DNA of 64,000 nucleotides. Origin: Hirundichthys speculiger. Lineage: Eukaryota > Chordata > Actinopteri > Beloniformes > Exocoetidae. The notes under the pieces were generated by a model that was not told the origin of the DNA, did not search any database, and saw nothing but the letters and a program-made list of their open reading frames with translations. This document shows positions 12,190 to 24,719 of the stretch, in pieces. How positions within the stretch are numbered: the first letter of the stretch is position 1; the number at the start of each line of letters is the position of its first letter. Both the position numbers and the translations under genes were made by a program. The stretch lies in contig JAGFBZ010000373.1 in assembly GCA_018398805.1 (NCBI GenBank), positions 992,001-1,056,000 of the forward strand. Reading direction: 5' to 3'.

Positions 12190-12925
12190 TCAAATAGACT
12201 CCTGGTTCTGTTTGGAACCCAGAACAACATCAACTGAGGAGTTGGGCTCACTAAACAAATTCATGCAAGTATCAGAAGCAAAGATATATGAATGTAAATG
12301 TTGTGATGAACCATTCTGCTCCCACTGATGCCCCTGTGACCACTGTTTTGACTATTATTATTTTACAGTGGTTTGATGTATTAAGCTTTTGAACATTTAA
12401 ACTTTGATTTTATATTCCCTTCATAATTCAATATGTATTATTGTGTTTGTTCTGCTGACCTGAGTTATCCCCATCTCCCTACAGGACTCTCTTTATTTAG
12501 TGGTTCGACAAAAGTCAAATTGAAAAGAAAAATCTTACAAACACACTCCTCCTTTCAAGTTTATCATGTTTATCTGTATATTGTCAACCTCTTTTGTGCT
12601 TCTGATGTTTTCTAAATAACAGAGCTGCTGTTTTGATAGACTCGCTAAAAGACAAAATTGCCTCTTGTTATTGCAATGATACTTCTCTGAATCTCCCCAT
12701 CTACCAAGGAAGCCCAAGTTGGCTTTGGAATATTTTGAAATATATTATTACTGTGATTATCATGTTTTCTCAGCTTCCAACCTCATTAAGCAGTGTTAAT
12801 TAATGAATTGAACTGGCTCAGGTGACATGAAGTAATCTAAGCCTGGAACTTATATTTTGTCATTAGTTTCAGATGCCTCCTATGTACCTTGCAGGTAAAG
12901 TGTTTCTAACATGTCTGACAAGTAA
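12190..12925. other. No recognisable feature
   Basis: AT-rich, no supported gene or repeat boundary. Confidence 0.5.
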
Positions 12926-12929
12926 AAGA

Positions 12930-13110
12930 ACCTGGGGCAGTTCCAGGGTGAGCTAGAGAGATTATATTTCACAGCTAGCTTGGAAGTGCCTCGATTTCCT
13001 CTCTGGAATAGCTGTAGGTGGTGAGTGAGATGAGGGAGGTCTGTGGATTTCTGCTTAGACTGCTGCCCAGGGATCTTGACAGGATGGATGCTTCTGACAG
13101 CAAGTGGTTG
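12930..13110 (+). mobile_element. 3' end of RTE/Rex-like LINE
   Basis: Reading gives RDYISQLAWKCLDFLSG, then a frame change to GGFLLRLLPRD-like text ending near 13080. This matches the C-terminal tail of the fish LINE family whose endonuclease lies at 1-1005 (a tryptophan-rich RDYIS-LAWE-LG...VW..LLRLLP ending). The usual GATGGA-type tail has decayed to gacaggatggatgc. It is a short, dead, plus-strand copy. Confidence 0.6.
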
Positions 13111-16100
13111 TCAGCTTTGTCTCTGTTCAAGGGTGGTGTAGACTATTGTGTCAGATGTTGGATCCCGTCTTTAATCCCTCTCTCACTGTCCAGTGACTCC
13201 TCAATCACAATGGCCCCACCCATGTCAAAGTCCCTGTTTCGGGCACCCTTAGTATAACGAGGAACCACGCGTTGGTGTATTTCGTCATGTGGGATTTTAT
13301 GTTTTATAACTATTTTCTTAAGAGTGAAAAAACATCCCTCTTGCTATGGGGTATTATGAGTAAAGATTCACTTGCTTCAGTGAGATAACATTTTTATTAC
13401 AGTGAAAAAAAAAAAATCACATTTTACAAGAACACTAACTTTAAGCAGCTGCATCGTAAGCTCAACACATTACTAAAAATATTTCCCCTGCAGATTGACT
13501 CGCCCAGTTAATTATACACGTACAGCTTGAGAAAGCAATTATTGGAGTAATACATCTGGCAACACTTACAGATTGTGTTAACGCTACAATAAAAATATTC
13601 AGCAGCAAAAAAGAGAATAGATAACAATTAAATCACCAATACATTGTAGCAGAGAAAGAATCAAATCAGTGTTTTAGAAGCTGAGAGTCATAATGAATGA
13701 AATAGAGATTGTTAAATTATATACATATACGTAAAAACAATTTTACAACCACTAGCTGTAATTTTTTTCACTGCCAAATATGTAGATATGTATACGCACA
13801 AACTTCTATATTCTTTAAACTGGAGTCTAGACAAGAAACAACCCTGTCCTTGAAAGATAAAGAAAGAAAAACAGTCAGCAAAATAAATCATTGAGCAATC
13901 TGCCTGTTAGTAACAACTTTCTGCCACTGCTGACTGTCAGTCCAACCACAGTCTGTCTGTCCAGCGGAAGACAGAATGACAGCGATGACCTTGCCCAGCT
14001 GGTCAACCAGGGAACTTTGAGTTGTTGTGACAAAGTGATGGATAACCTGCGGTGCAGGATGCGAAGCATTTTTCCTCCAGGCTGCAGGTGAACTGACAGA
14101 TTCACGTCTCTGACAAATACCACACTCGAGTGCTGAAACCCCACAAAGCCTTGCATGTTAAAATAGATTTAACAACATCTATAGACATAGAATGTTTGTT
14201 TCTTTCAGATTCTATCATGAGGAACAACCTCAGTTGATTTATGACACCATATGAGAAATACTGTTCTCAATTTGTTTATTAACAAGTACTTGAGCTTCCC
14301 GTAAAGGGTCCGTGTTGTCAGTCGGTGAAGGTATGGTGTTTTGTGCCGTTCTTTCAGGTCTACTATAACATAGACAAGGCGAACCTATCCATTACCTCTA
14401 AATATTTCATCTTCAGGAGCTCCTCAGAAAGCTACAACCATTTACCACTGGACCAAACGCACACACAAAAACTGCAGTGCTCAGTATCTATGGTCTCCAC
14501 CCTGTTTGGCAAGAAACATCTTTTCCAGGTTCATCAGTTATTTTCTGCTCACGGGTCTACACACACACACACACACATACACACCGGAATTTTCTCTGTT
14601 TAAAAAAGTTTATCATCACACACCTGAATAACAACTGACATTGCAGAGTAACTGTACATTCTTTCCCGCAACAATAGTCTAGTGCCCAAATAAGTGCTGA
14701 AAAGGGTTTTGCTTGCTGCATTAATCATACTGACTCCTGTTTCTGCGGGGCATAAGCAGACATGTTCAAAAAAATAGTTCTTTAAGACCTTTGACATTAT
14801 ATGCTGACAACCCCTTCAATAAAAAAATTAATAAAAAAGGATCCTGCAAATTATTTCCATTTTTAGGAACAAAAAATATCTTAGATTCATTATGTATATA
14901 AAAAAAATACTTCTAAGAGCATGTCTTATTATTGCAGGAGACTTCCCCGTGAGTTAATCAAGTCCACTGAATATCTTAAAAAAAAAAAGAAATCACTGTC
15001 TTTTTTTATCTACAGTCCTCAGTGTGAAACCATCCCTGCTCTCTATCAGAAAAGGAAAAGGCTGTCTGTGGAAACAAAGGGATATTTAATGCAAAAATGT
15101 GCAAAAATCTATTTGATTTTAGAGCTAAATTAGAGAAAGCCTCATGTTCTCATCAAAGAAGCGGCAGGATAGAGACTGGGTAGTGTGAGTTGAGCCAGAG
15201 CTGATTTGGGACTCTTTTAACAATGATATATTAGGGTTGTTTGATTAAAAAAAGTACTTTTATAGTATTTTAAAATAATTGGGGTTGTAGGGGTTGGAAT
15301 GTGGGGTCAGAGAGCATTATTTTGGAGGACGCCATGGATGTTGAATAAGATTTTCCTTTTTCAGTACTATGTAATAACTTTATTGCACAATTAATAAGAT
15401 TTGCAAAGTTGCAAAGGCCAGAGTCCACCCTAAAGAAAGCTAGTGTCTCCCTGAAAAAAACAAAAACAAAAAAACAGCTTGAATTGGCTCATTGGCAGCT
15501 CAGGCTTTTTTTTTCATGGCTTTTCGACATCACCATGGCACAAATTTGCATAACTGTGGCACGCTAATGTCATGGTTAGTTCCAAATGAGCCTAGCTGTT
15601 GGTTTGGGACAGCACAAAGAGTTGGCCAGTGCTCCAATCAAAGCTGACTGGATGTTCAGCTGAATAACTTATTCTGTGAAAGGAATTATGCTGTTGCAGT
15701 AAAAATATTAAGTACATAATATTAAGGTGAACAAATAGAGAAAAAGAACAAATATTAGTCACAACTTCTCATGGTGTAAAGATATTGCTGGAGGATGGAA
15801 TGACTAGTGATTTCATCATTGTGTTTTTTACATATATTGGTGTAAAACCTCCAAATTAAAATATGAACCTAAAGTTAAGGCTAACTGGTGTCTTTGATAG
15901 TCTGTGTGTAAATGGGAGAAATGACTGAAGAAAGAAAATCTTCTTTCATCACTAACATGGCTACCTGACTGAGCAGCGAACATGCCCTTAAAGCACTTCT
16001 CTTTGCTGGCTCTAAGTTCCTCCAGTGGAGCCTCGAGACACAGGCGACATCAAACTGACGTCCTGCATGTTTGATTTAGATGAGCTTTTTTAACATTCAT

Positions 16101-17257
16101 GCTCCAATTTCACACACATATCTGATGGTCAACATTAAGCAGGTGTGCTTATGCAGACCTTGATGACAAGCTGATGGTGATCCATTCATTTGAATCAGGT
16201 ATGATGGACCAGGGAAACATCTAAAACATGTGGGACAGTGACTCTCAGGGACCTGAATTGAGAACACTGCCTTAGAGGAGGAAATTCAGTCATAATCAAA
16301 AGCCGGAGCTACAATTCCAGACATATTGTGCCTCTGTTCACAGTTATTGCAGTAATGAATTATTGATTAATACACAGAGAATCACTGACACTTCCATCAG
16401 CACACAGCGATACACTGAGAGACTGTGGGATGATGGTACAATCTGCAGGTGAGAACAACATGCATATTTCTTGCTTCCTTAGTTACCTTTCACAGCTGTT
16501 TGACATAAAAAAACATGGCACACATAGTGAATAAATCATATATATTTTTTCTTTATATATTGCACAGTCATTAACCATCAGGATCACACAACAGGACACA
16601 TATTTGACTTATTACTTTGCTATGAAAGTCTGAACAAAAATGAAACATTAAAGCTTCCTCACAATTAAACATTAGTGGTGTTTTATTGCATGGTTGTTGA
16701 ATTAGATTTCGTAATACGGTAGACTGAAGAAGCTTAATAATTCTACAGGTATGTCAGATGTACGAATAAATTATTTATTTGGATTCTGACTTTTCCTTCC
16801 AATGCTCCTTCAGTGCCTGTGAGACCTATTCTCTTTTGTCTATATTTGTTTCAGTGAAAAAGGTAGACAAAAGCATTTCTATTTGATTTTTTTCTCTGTA
16901 TGGTTATACTGTATAATTAGAGTTTTTTTTTTAGTACATGCATTAAAATGTTGCTACTTGTTTAATAATGCAATGATTCTCCACACTAAACTGTCATTCA
17001 TCATGAGTGTTTTTACTTTAGTTACTGTTGCTGTTTAATTAAGAGAAAATAGCATCTTTGCCATTCGTTATCTGGGTAAAAATCTTAAATGTACTGAAAA
17101 CATTCATGTACAGAAAGAAACAGTTAGATTTAGCATACATTTAAACACTGCTTTAATGTAACTGATACACAGACAGCATATGAAATATTGTATCTACCAA
17201 AGTGAGTTGAAAATGACTTTATCAGTCCCCAAAGGAATGACATTTAGTCAGCCAATA
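13111..17257. other. No clear gene; one weak exon-like frame
   Basis: About 4.1 kb of mostly AT-rich DNA. It holds a CA run (14560-14583) and A/T runs. An open minus-strand frame spans 13878-14156 (93 codons, LPLDRQTV and VFVRDVNLSVHLQP visible) with a possible splice acceptor (ggggtttcag, about 14142-14133 on the minus strand). I cannot assign it to a family and treat it as unproven. Confidence 0.4.
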
Positions 17258-17482
17258 GTAATAATAGTTATTATTATGGTAGTGGTAGTATTAGTATTAT
17301 GGACTGCACCTATACAGCGCTTTCTAGACACCATCATGGTGCCCCCAAAGCACTTTAGAACGGCCTCTCATTCACCCATTCACACATACACTCATACACC
17401 AGTGGGGGCCGCTACCATGCAATGTGCTGCCTATAATTATTATTATTATTATTATTGTTATTATTATTATTATTATTATCCT
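17258..17482. repeat. SINE-like conserved block flanked by TTA microsatellites
   Basis: A central segment (about 17300-17430) with ctatacagcgctttctagac, aaagcacttta and cattcacccattcacacata resembles a short fish interspersed repeat that often occurs beside microsatellites. It is bordered on the left by an irregular TAA/TAG run (17262-17302) and on the right by (ATT)n (17434-17481, one TTG interruption). The class is uncertain. Confidence 0.5.
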
Positions 17483-20335
17483 CAGCAACCAGCAGAAATA
17501 GCTACCATGAGCAGCGTAAAAATCAGAATGTCTTATCCAGCAAATACTAAACAGATCAATAACATGGTTGGACAGGAAAACTGAAACCACAGATACCAAG
17601 GCTTTTGTGAGTAAGAATGAATAGGAGTTTGCTGCCATGTTAAATTAGTGTAATAACTTCACAGTTAAAGTACATTTTCTCTGTGTCATCTTGCAAAGTA
17701 TTTGGGAATTCTATCATGTACATTATTTTTAAAAGAGTCAGAGAATCAGACAAATTTCACCATGTGTGGGACAAAGCTGTCAACCAGCTATCAGTGTCTG
17801 ATCTTCAGGCCCTCAAGATGAACTGCATTAAAGGCAGATTAATTCTGTAGAGGAGATCACTGCATGTGCTCAGGGACACAGTTTGTTCCTGAGCGTCCAA
17901 GAACGCCCCCATCTTCCCACTTGTTATAAGCACTTAGTCAATCCAACACATTCTCACTACTGACTCAACAATGACACATAGCAAGGAGCCCTTAAAGATC
18001 ACATCTAATGCAATGGATATGATAATGTTTTGATATTCAGAGTGCAGCTATACAGTACCTTTTATCACAAGACTCCCAGTCAAAAAAAAAAAAAAAAAAA
18101 AAAAACTCAGTTCGAGTGCCGATCTGGAGTGAAGTAGTTCTGTGTTGTGGAAAAAATGGCATGTACCACTTGGGACAAAAGATCAGAGTAAGACTGAGAA
18201 TAAACTTAAATAACAAGCTTGGGACAGCCATCACATGCAAATGGGGACATACCTTACAGCTCAGCAGTTGATGCAGAATGATAAAGAATGTGATACAACA
18301 TGGTATAAACAAAAGGCTAGAATATACTAGACAAAACTTATGAGGCATTTAGGAATAATAACTTGCAGGTGTCCACAAAGGATGAGAAACAGTAGAAACC
18401 CAGACGTAATAAAAGGATCATAGCCAGAACATAATATCAGAAACAGTATTGTTTCTGATAAATGTCTTTCATTTTAGATTTTTTTTTCTTTGGTTTTCTT
18501 TAGTCAGGTACAGACCACTTGGACAGGTTTAGATAACTGTTGCTATTTGTTGCATAATTAACATTAAACCCATGCCAGACAGCACACTTCTCCCCTCTGC
18601 ATGGAGTTAGGTTACTATGGTGACACATCCTTCACGTGTGACATCACACCTGAACACCAGCTATGGTGTCTTTTTCAGCCATTGAGGGGATTCTTTTGAA
18701 GTCCGCCAGATAATCCTTTCTGTTGAAAAATAATGCTTAAGGGGTGGCTTGTATGTCAAAACTGATGCCAAGAGGCGCAAACCAAACGTGTATATGTGAC
18801 GAGTTGGGTGTGAAAATGGATTATCTGGTCACCTCCCTGCAGCCCAGACCTGTCAATCACAGCATTTGGTGCAGTGTAAAAGAAGCAGAGGACACTTAAA
18901 CTTTGAGCAGCTGAAATCCTACATAATGCAAGAATGTCAAAGCATCATGCGAGAATGCTAAAGCAATCGGTCTCCTCAGCTGCAAAACTTCAGCGTGACT
19001 GTTTTCAAAAGAAGGGGTGATGCAACAACGTTGCAGGTTCTTTGACAGCTGTTTCAGATATAAAATGGAAAAAAAAAGAAGAAATTGTGTCTGTGTTACA
19101 ATAGTGTACAATGGATTTATACTCTCTTAATTTTAGCATAGGGTTTGGGGCTTTACCATCTTTAATCAAGAACAGATTTTTTTTTACTTTAAAAGCATTC
19201 CTTTCATACTTCAGGAAGGGATTCTGACAAGTAAAATGAGCACGTCCACAAGAAAGCTGTAACAGTTTTGTTGGTCAGTGTTTCCATCTGGCATTTTATT
19301 GGCTGGGGAAACTTTGACAGGATTATTTTACAGGCTGCAGACACAAATTGTGAAAATGACTAGAAAATCACTGCGTCATTGCACCCTATTTTTACTTATT
19401 CATTTTGCACACAGTTTCCAAATTGGAATGAATATATATATTTTTAACTTTTCACATTGCTGTATTTCTTTTATTTTAAAGATTGATCAGACTGATTCCT
19501 CCATTGCTGATGTTATAAGTCAAATTACTCATATCCTGAATGAATTCAACCAATAAAGTTAATACTGTTTGCCTACCTCCTGCCAAAATGAAATTTCTGA
19601 TGACTGCCAAGGTTATTAAGCTATATGGAATTTTCCAGTGATACCTCATCAATAGTCCCATTAAAGTGTTCATAGGCAAAACATCTGAACTGAAGATGGC
19701 TTTATAAGCTCCATGGGTATCTTTAAATACACCCTTCTTATTATAAACACCAGGATCATAATCAATTATAATCTAGAATGTACATCTTCTACATTTGCAT
19801 TCAGGTAAACCCCCAACAATCTGAGTGAGTTTGATATTACTTCAATGATTTGGTCTGGATCTTCTTCTGTGACTATATTTTAACATTAGAAAAAAATTTT
19901 AAGCTGGTCTGAAATTTCAAACTGAGCAGAAAGTTTGAATGCATTTGAATTTTCATCATTTATCAGCAAATGTTTGGAAAAAGATGACATATTTGTGCGC
20001 ACAGTGTACCTTCTGAGCATGTAATGCAAGTAGAAAAAGATTTACAGGAAGTGAATTTTAAAACGAGGTCATAGTTTCATAAGACGTTACTCAATGAGGC
20101 TCTAAGGTCACAGAATAAAACTCTTATACAAGCAGCTTTTTATATCCCCGCTGGCTGTCTGCTGCTGTTGTTTCTTTTATGTGATGCATAGCTGCTTCTC
20201 TTTGTGTCTGTTAAAGATAATAATGTTGCTTCGTAAATTACAAGATTTCTCTGTATTACTCTCTTCTGGGATAGTCACATTTGAAGTGATAATCAGGTGA
20301 AGTCAGTCAGAGGCAGCTGGGAGACTAAAGTGAAA
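17483..20335. other. No recognisable feature
   Basis: About 2.9 kb without a supported gene. A pure A run of about 24 bases lies at 18082-18105 and could mark the tail of an old retroposon, but no body is recognisable. Confidence 0.45.
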
Positions 20336-21195
20336 CCTGGCTGCAGGTCCAGGTGATGTCAGCCCCAGAGTCCTGGAGGACGTGTGGACCAACTTTGTGG
20401 GATTCTACAGCACCTCTTCAACCAGGAAAAGACTCCAGTACTGAGGAAAACATCCTGTCTTGTTCCCGTACCAAAAAAATCTCATCGATCTGCTCTTAAT
20501 AACTAAAGACCTGCAGCTCTAACATCATTAGTGGGGTTGGAGTTGAAGGTGTCATCTATCATACATCTGCCTCAACAAACCCACAGTCATCTGGACTAAG
20601 TACTGTGAGGATCACGTTCTTTGGTTTCTCCAGTGCATTTAACATGACTCAGTCTCATTTACTGCATAAGAAACTACAGAAGACATAGGTGGATGCCTCC
20701 ACAATTGCCTGGATTACTGACCAGACAAATACACCACATTTTGTGAGACTGAATGTTTGTGTGTCTGACTGGGTGATCAACGGCACAGGAGCACCACAAG
20801 CGATTGTACTTTTACCATTCCTCTTCAGTCTTCCAGTAGAAGTAAGAGTCATGTCATCTGCAGAAATACTCAGATGACTCTGGAGTTGTGGGATGTCAGT
20901 GATGGATATAAAGACTGAGTACAGAGAACTGGTGGACCACTTTGCGGGATGGTCTGTGAACAATCGGCTTATCTTGAATGTGAACAATTTAAAGGGGATG
21001 ATTGTGGCTTTTAGGAAAGACCAGTATTAAGTCAGGTGGGAGAAGAAGTAGAGATGGTGGAGGAGTACAAATACGTTGGTGTTCACCTGGACAACAGACT
21101 AGACTGGTGACGCAACTTTGATGGTGTCTACAAGAAGGGACACAGCAGACTTACTTCTTGAAAGCTTAGGTCCTTCAGTGTTTGCACAAGATATT
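20336..21195 (+). mobile_element. Degraded Rex1/CR1-like LINE reverse transcriptase
   Basis: Plus-strand reading, with many stops, gives AAGPDGVSPRVLEDVW (start, about 20345-20390, matching the AxGPDGIxxxVL block). It continues with TVIWTKYCED, a decayed segment about 20760-20800 standing for the GxPQGTVLSPxLF block, LVDHFAGWSVNNRLILNVN-like text (20930-20985), EMVEEYKYVGVHLDNRLDW (21055-21110) and VYKKGHSRL plus LRSFSVCTR (21130-21190). The order and spacing fit the same clade as 3227-4300, here on the opposite strand. The copy ends abruptly near 21195 without a clear tail. Confidence 0.8.
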
Positions 21196-21838
21196 ATATT
21201 GTCTATTTTTTTCATTCTTTAATTTTTCCTTGTGTTATTTTCTATACTTATTTTTTCTTATTGTATTTCCTATATGTAATGAACCTTGTCATAAACCCAA
21301 GCCTGTGTGGCCTTGAGGATGAGATGTGCAGGTTGAGATGCAATTATAGAAATTTGCTGTATGTCTCAGGCCGTTTACGCCAGAACAACCCTCTTTCTCT
21401 GCCTTTTAGGCTCGGGGCTGCTTGCTGTCTTTTGATCTCATGCCGGAGTCTCTCACAGATCAAAGTTTCTCGCAGGCTCACATTGTTCATCTCACACCTC
21501 AAGACCCAAGGCCTCACGCTACCCTGTGTGGTTGCCACAATGGCTGAAATATGTGCACAAATGTGTGTCAAGATGTATGCCATGGGAAAATGTTGAAACT
21601 TTTTTTTTTTTTAAAGCACCTGTTCCAAGGGGAAATTCCATTAAAAACCCAATTCGGTTAAAAGTACCATGGGAGGGACACACCATGAGACACCAATAGA
21701 ATCGTTCGAAGAACACCTAAAAAAGGGAAAAGGGGGCAATGCTGGACATGCCCCCAAGTTGACCACTCCCATATTGAATAGGTATAAAATGTGATGTATG
21801 TATCAGAAAAATCAGTTGTTCTCCAGAGTAACTCAGGC
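21196..21838. other. No recognisable feature
   Basis: T-rich from 21200 to 21265. A 111-codon plus-strand frame (21261-21596) is open but shows no recognisable domain. A T run is at 21600-21612. Confidence 0.45.
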
Positions 21839-21995
21839 TTTTTTTTTTTTATTATTATTAAGCCTTTATTTAACCAGGTCGGTCCCATTGAGGTACAATG
21901 ACCTCTTTTCCAAGAGAAGCCTGGCCAAGACAGCAGCCAAAAACAGTTACAATGACAAATAAACACAAACATACAAATCCATTTGAGCATTAAAT
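21839..21995 (-). repeat. LINE/SINE 3'-tail-type repeat (ttatttaaccaggt family)
   Basis: A T run and (TTA)n are followed by agcctttatttaaccaggtc, ggtcccattgag and aagagaagcctggccaagac. This block is a frequent fish interspersed-repeat terminus. A second, shorter copy lies at 35864-35916. The leading T/TTA run would be the tail, so the element is on the minus strand. Confidence 0.6.
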
Positions 21996-22257
21996 ACAAT
22001 AAAATGGTAAAAATAATAAAATTAAAGGTTTTCAGTTAAAACAAGTGCTCTGTACTTTTGGACTCTGTACTCGTGTGCTGAAGAATAAAGCTCTCTATGC
22101 TTCACCTGGTCCAGACTACTATGCTCTGTTTCGCTGCTGCATGTCAGCTTTAAAGAAAACTTAGACAAAAGCATTTCATAGACTAATGAAGAAGGGTGGC
22201 TCTGTTCTAGGGGTCTTTCTTACGAGGTGCCGTAAGGGACATTATTCTGAATCAGCA

Positions 22258-22283
22258 TTCACACACACACACACACACACACA
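22258..22283. repeat. (CA)n microsatellite
   Basis: An almost pure CA run starting the unusual inverted-repeat region that follows. Confidence 0.95.
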
Positions 22284-22475
22284 CGTGAAACCGAACTCTC
22301 TCACATACTATACTGAAAATCTTACACACACAAAAGTGAAATCCTCTCATACATACAACTGCAAATAATCTCATACATACATGTGAAATCCTTTTACACC
22401 ATACATCTGAAATTTCCAGTTGTATGTGTGAGAGGATTTCACTTGTATGTGTGAGAGGAAATTTCAGTTGAAATG
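22284..22475. repeat. Degenerate tandem units arranged as a long inverted repeat
   Basis: Units built on tgaaatcctctcayacatac recur on the left side (22336-22361 and partial copies at 22300-22330 and 22365-22410). Their reverse complements recur on the right (22417-22442 and 22440-22470). The 26-base arms 22336-22361 and 22417-22442 are complementary at 25 of 26 positions, separated by 55 bases. I do not recognise the family. Confidence 0.75.
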
Positions 22476-23507
22476 GAAGTTGGTTGGTTAGCGAAGTAGC
22501 ACAACTTCAGAATACAGGTAACGGCGGGGAATTTGCGATGTCATATCAGCAGCCAAAACCCAGTCTGACTGAAGCGACGGACTTAATTAATAGTATACTG
22601 GCTCCAGCAGAGACCACCTGACAATTCAAAATTAGAAAATTTTTTTGAAAGTCAAGCAGATTACATTTTTTTCTGTTTGAAGAGAGGGTCATCCAACTGG
22701 TTATCAGTGCATGGGCCTAAAAGCAAGAATCGGTGAGGGTATGGGTTTGCAATAGTAAACATAGTGAAGGTGCCTCCATTGCTGAACGGTTTACACAGTA
22801 TTTTGAGAAACAAAATACTCATCGTGGCAATGAATATTTCAGGGGGAAATTGTGTTCTTGTAAATACACACATCAAACCCTATTATTAAACCTTATACTC
22901 AATTACACCAGACCACATGCAGACCAGCTTTTCTTTCATGTTTATAACTGGAGATTATTTTCCTTATCAGCATTTGCAAAAGAATGTGCAGACAAAAGGC
23001 TAGAACTGGTGAAACTCAAATACATTTCATTGAGGGTGAAGATGAAAGTTGACATTTCCACTTAAATCACAAGCCAGCCTCAGTGGCTGTTTGTATGTTC
23101 AGAGTTCTTCATTTTTTCGTAGGTCTGGTACAGAAGGGAAAAAAAAAAGCAAAATCCCAACAACTAAACATTGCCTGCCTTCTCCTCTTAAATATCAGTC
23201 TTTCTCAGGCAGAACTGGATTTGTAACTTGTTGGGATTTTACAAATACAAACCACTTGGAACTCTATCATTTTCTTTTATTTATATGACAGCCCTTTCAT
23301 TCTCACATCTGTTTTTTTTTCTCTTTATAACTGAACCAGTCAGTGCACCATTCTCATTCCACTGTTGCCTGTCATGACTTACCCATTTTCCCCTTATTGC
23401 CTGCATTGTTTCTCTCTGGGCCAGCTGTCCATCTGAGTCAACTGCCAATCTCCCATTAGTCAATAGACCACTCTTATCCAAACTATATCAAACTCTCTCT
23501 GAAACAT
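22476..23507. other. No recognisable feature
   Basis: About 1 kb. A 110-codon plus-strand frame (22733-23065) is open but has no recognisable motif. Confidence 0.45.
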
Positions 23508-24302
23508 CCATTCATCAATTATCTATGCCCGCTTAATCTTTTGGGTCACAGGGATCTGCTGGAGCCTGGGAGGGGTACACCTTGGATAGGTCACCAGTCC
23601 ATCGCAGGGCCACATGTAGACCAACAGCCATGCACACTCACAATCACTCCTATGGACAATTTAGAACCACCAATTAACCTGACATGAATGTCTTTGGACT
23701 GTGGGAGGAAGCCGGAGTACCTGGAGGAAACCCACGCAAGCACAGGGAGAACATACAAACTCCATACAGAAAAGCCCCTGCTGCCCCGGTTCGAAGCAGG
23801 AGGTTAGCAACAGTGCTAACCGCCAAGTAGGGTTGCCACCCGTCCCGTAAAATACGGAATTGACCTTTATTTGAGAAAAAAAATGTTGCATCCCGTATTG
23901 AACTAATACGGGACGCGATTTGTCCCGTATTTTCATTAACGCCCCATACACACGTCTGTCATACACACATCAACACTAAATTTAACAATAATGAACAAAA
24001 TAAAACACAGGAAACATTCAGGCCAGCAAAATCTTTGTGGCGGGACAACAGGACCTGCTGCGCTCTGTGCCCATATCTTTATATGTGTGTGCCAATCATC
24101 TTATCACTCTCAGAGCCTGGCCCCGCCCCACACTGTCGTGGATGCCTAGTTACCACAGACGCCGGTGCTGCACTGCTACCCGCGCATTTTAAAATATCTA
24201 CCCCAGATAGGCTTGCCACCCGTCCCGTAAAATACGAAATTGTCCTTTATTTTCATGTCTGGAAGGTGGCAACCCTACCGCCAAGCCTCCATGCTGCCCG
24301 CT
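23508..24302 (-). mobile_element. V-SINE-type SINE, nearly full length, split by an hAT insertion
   Basis: Read on the minus strand, the head (gggcagcatggaggcttgg, 24300-24278) is interrupted, resumes at 23827 with cggttagcac-type text and a B-box-like ggcttcgaaccggggc equivalent (about 23795-23783). It continues through the conserved core (agtttgtatgttctccctgt, tttcctccaggtactccgg, cctcccacagtccaaagaca) to the 3' tail at 23508-23520. It therefore keeps a tRNA-like head, core and tail. The interruption is the hAT element at 23828-24277. Confidence 0.8.
23820..24285. mobile_element. Non-autonomous hAT element (450 bp) inside the SINE, perfect TSD
   Basis: The 8-mer ccgccaag stands at 23820-23827 and 24278-24285. 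The enclosed element (23828-24277) begins tagggttgccacc and ends with the exact reverse complement ggtggcaacccta, a 13-bp inverted terminus. The first roughly 45 bases (gccacccgtcccgtaaaata) recur directly near the right end at 24208-24252. The centre carries a cccgtatt...aatacggg hairpin (23890-23912). There is no coding frame. An 8-bp duplication supports the hAT superfamily, and the two exact duplication copies suggest a fairly young insertion. Confidence 0.85.
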
Positions 24303-24719
24303 CTGAAACATAGTGTTATATATCTCTGGTACTTCTTTCTTCAGTTATGTCTCCTTTTGATTGCTTGAAATGAACCTAAGCACTTCCTCACGTCTCTCTC
24401 CTCTTCTTATATAACTTTTAGATGTTGAGATGTTAGAGTACATCTCTTGTGACTTTTCAAGCTCTCCACAATCCAATTTCTCTTTCTCTAACTCCTATTC
24501 GTCTCTCTTTGGAGTGACTGTGCAGTAACTACAGTGTTCTCATGTTGTTTTATCCAGACAAATTGGCTACATAGTGAGCTAAGGTTTAGTTTCCGATAAC
24601 AAGAAATGAAAAAAGGGAATGAGTAATGCTTTGTTGTTTTAGTGTCTGATTTGAGCATCGCATCTGTCAAGTGACCCAGGTGAAGTTGGAATTATCCAAG
24701 CTTTGTTGATGAGATTTTA
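24303..24719. other. No recognisable feature
   Basis: T/C-rich sequence without a supported gene. Confidence 0.45.

Noticed and set aside
14560..14583. CRISPR-like or other phased array
   Set aside because: Plain CA microsatellite; no spacers. No CRISPR, operon or bacterial-type signal is present anywhere in the window.
17180..17638. Frames of 134 and 88 codons over the TTA repeat
   Set aside because: Poly-Tyr and poly-Ile are microsatellite translations, not protein.
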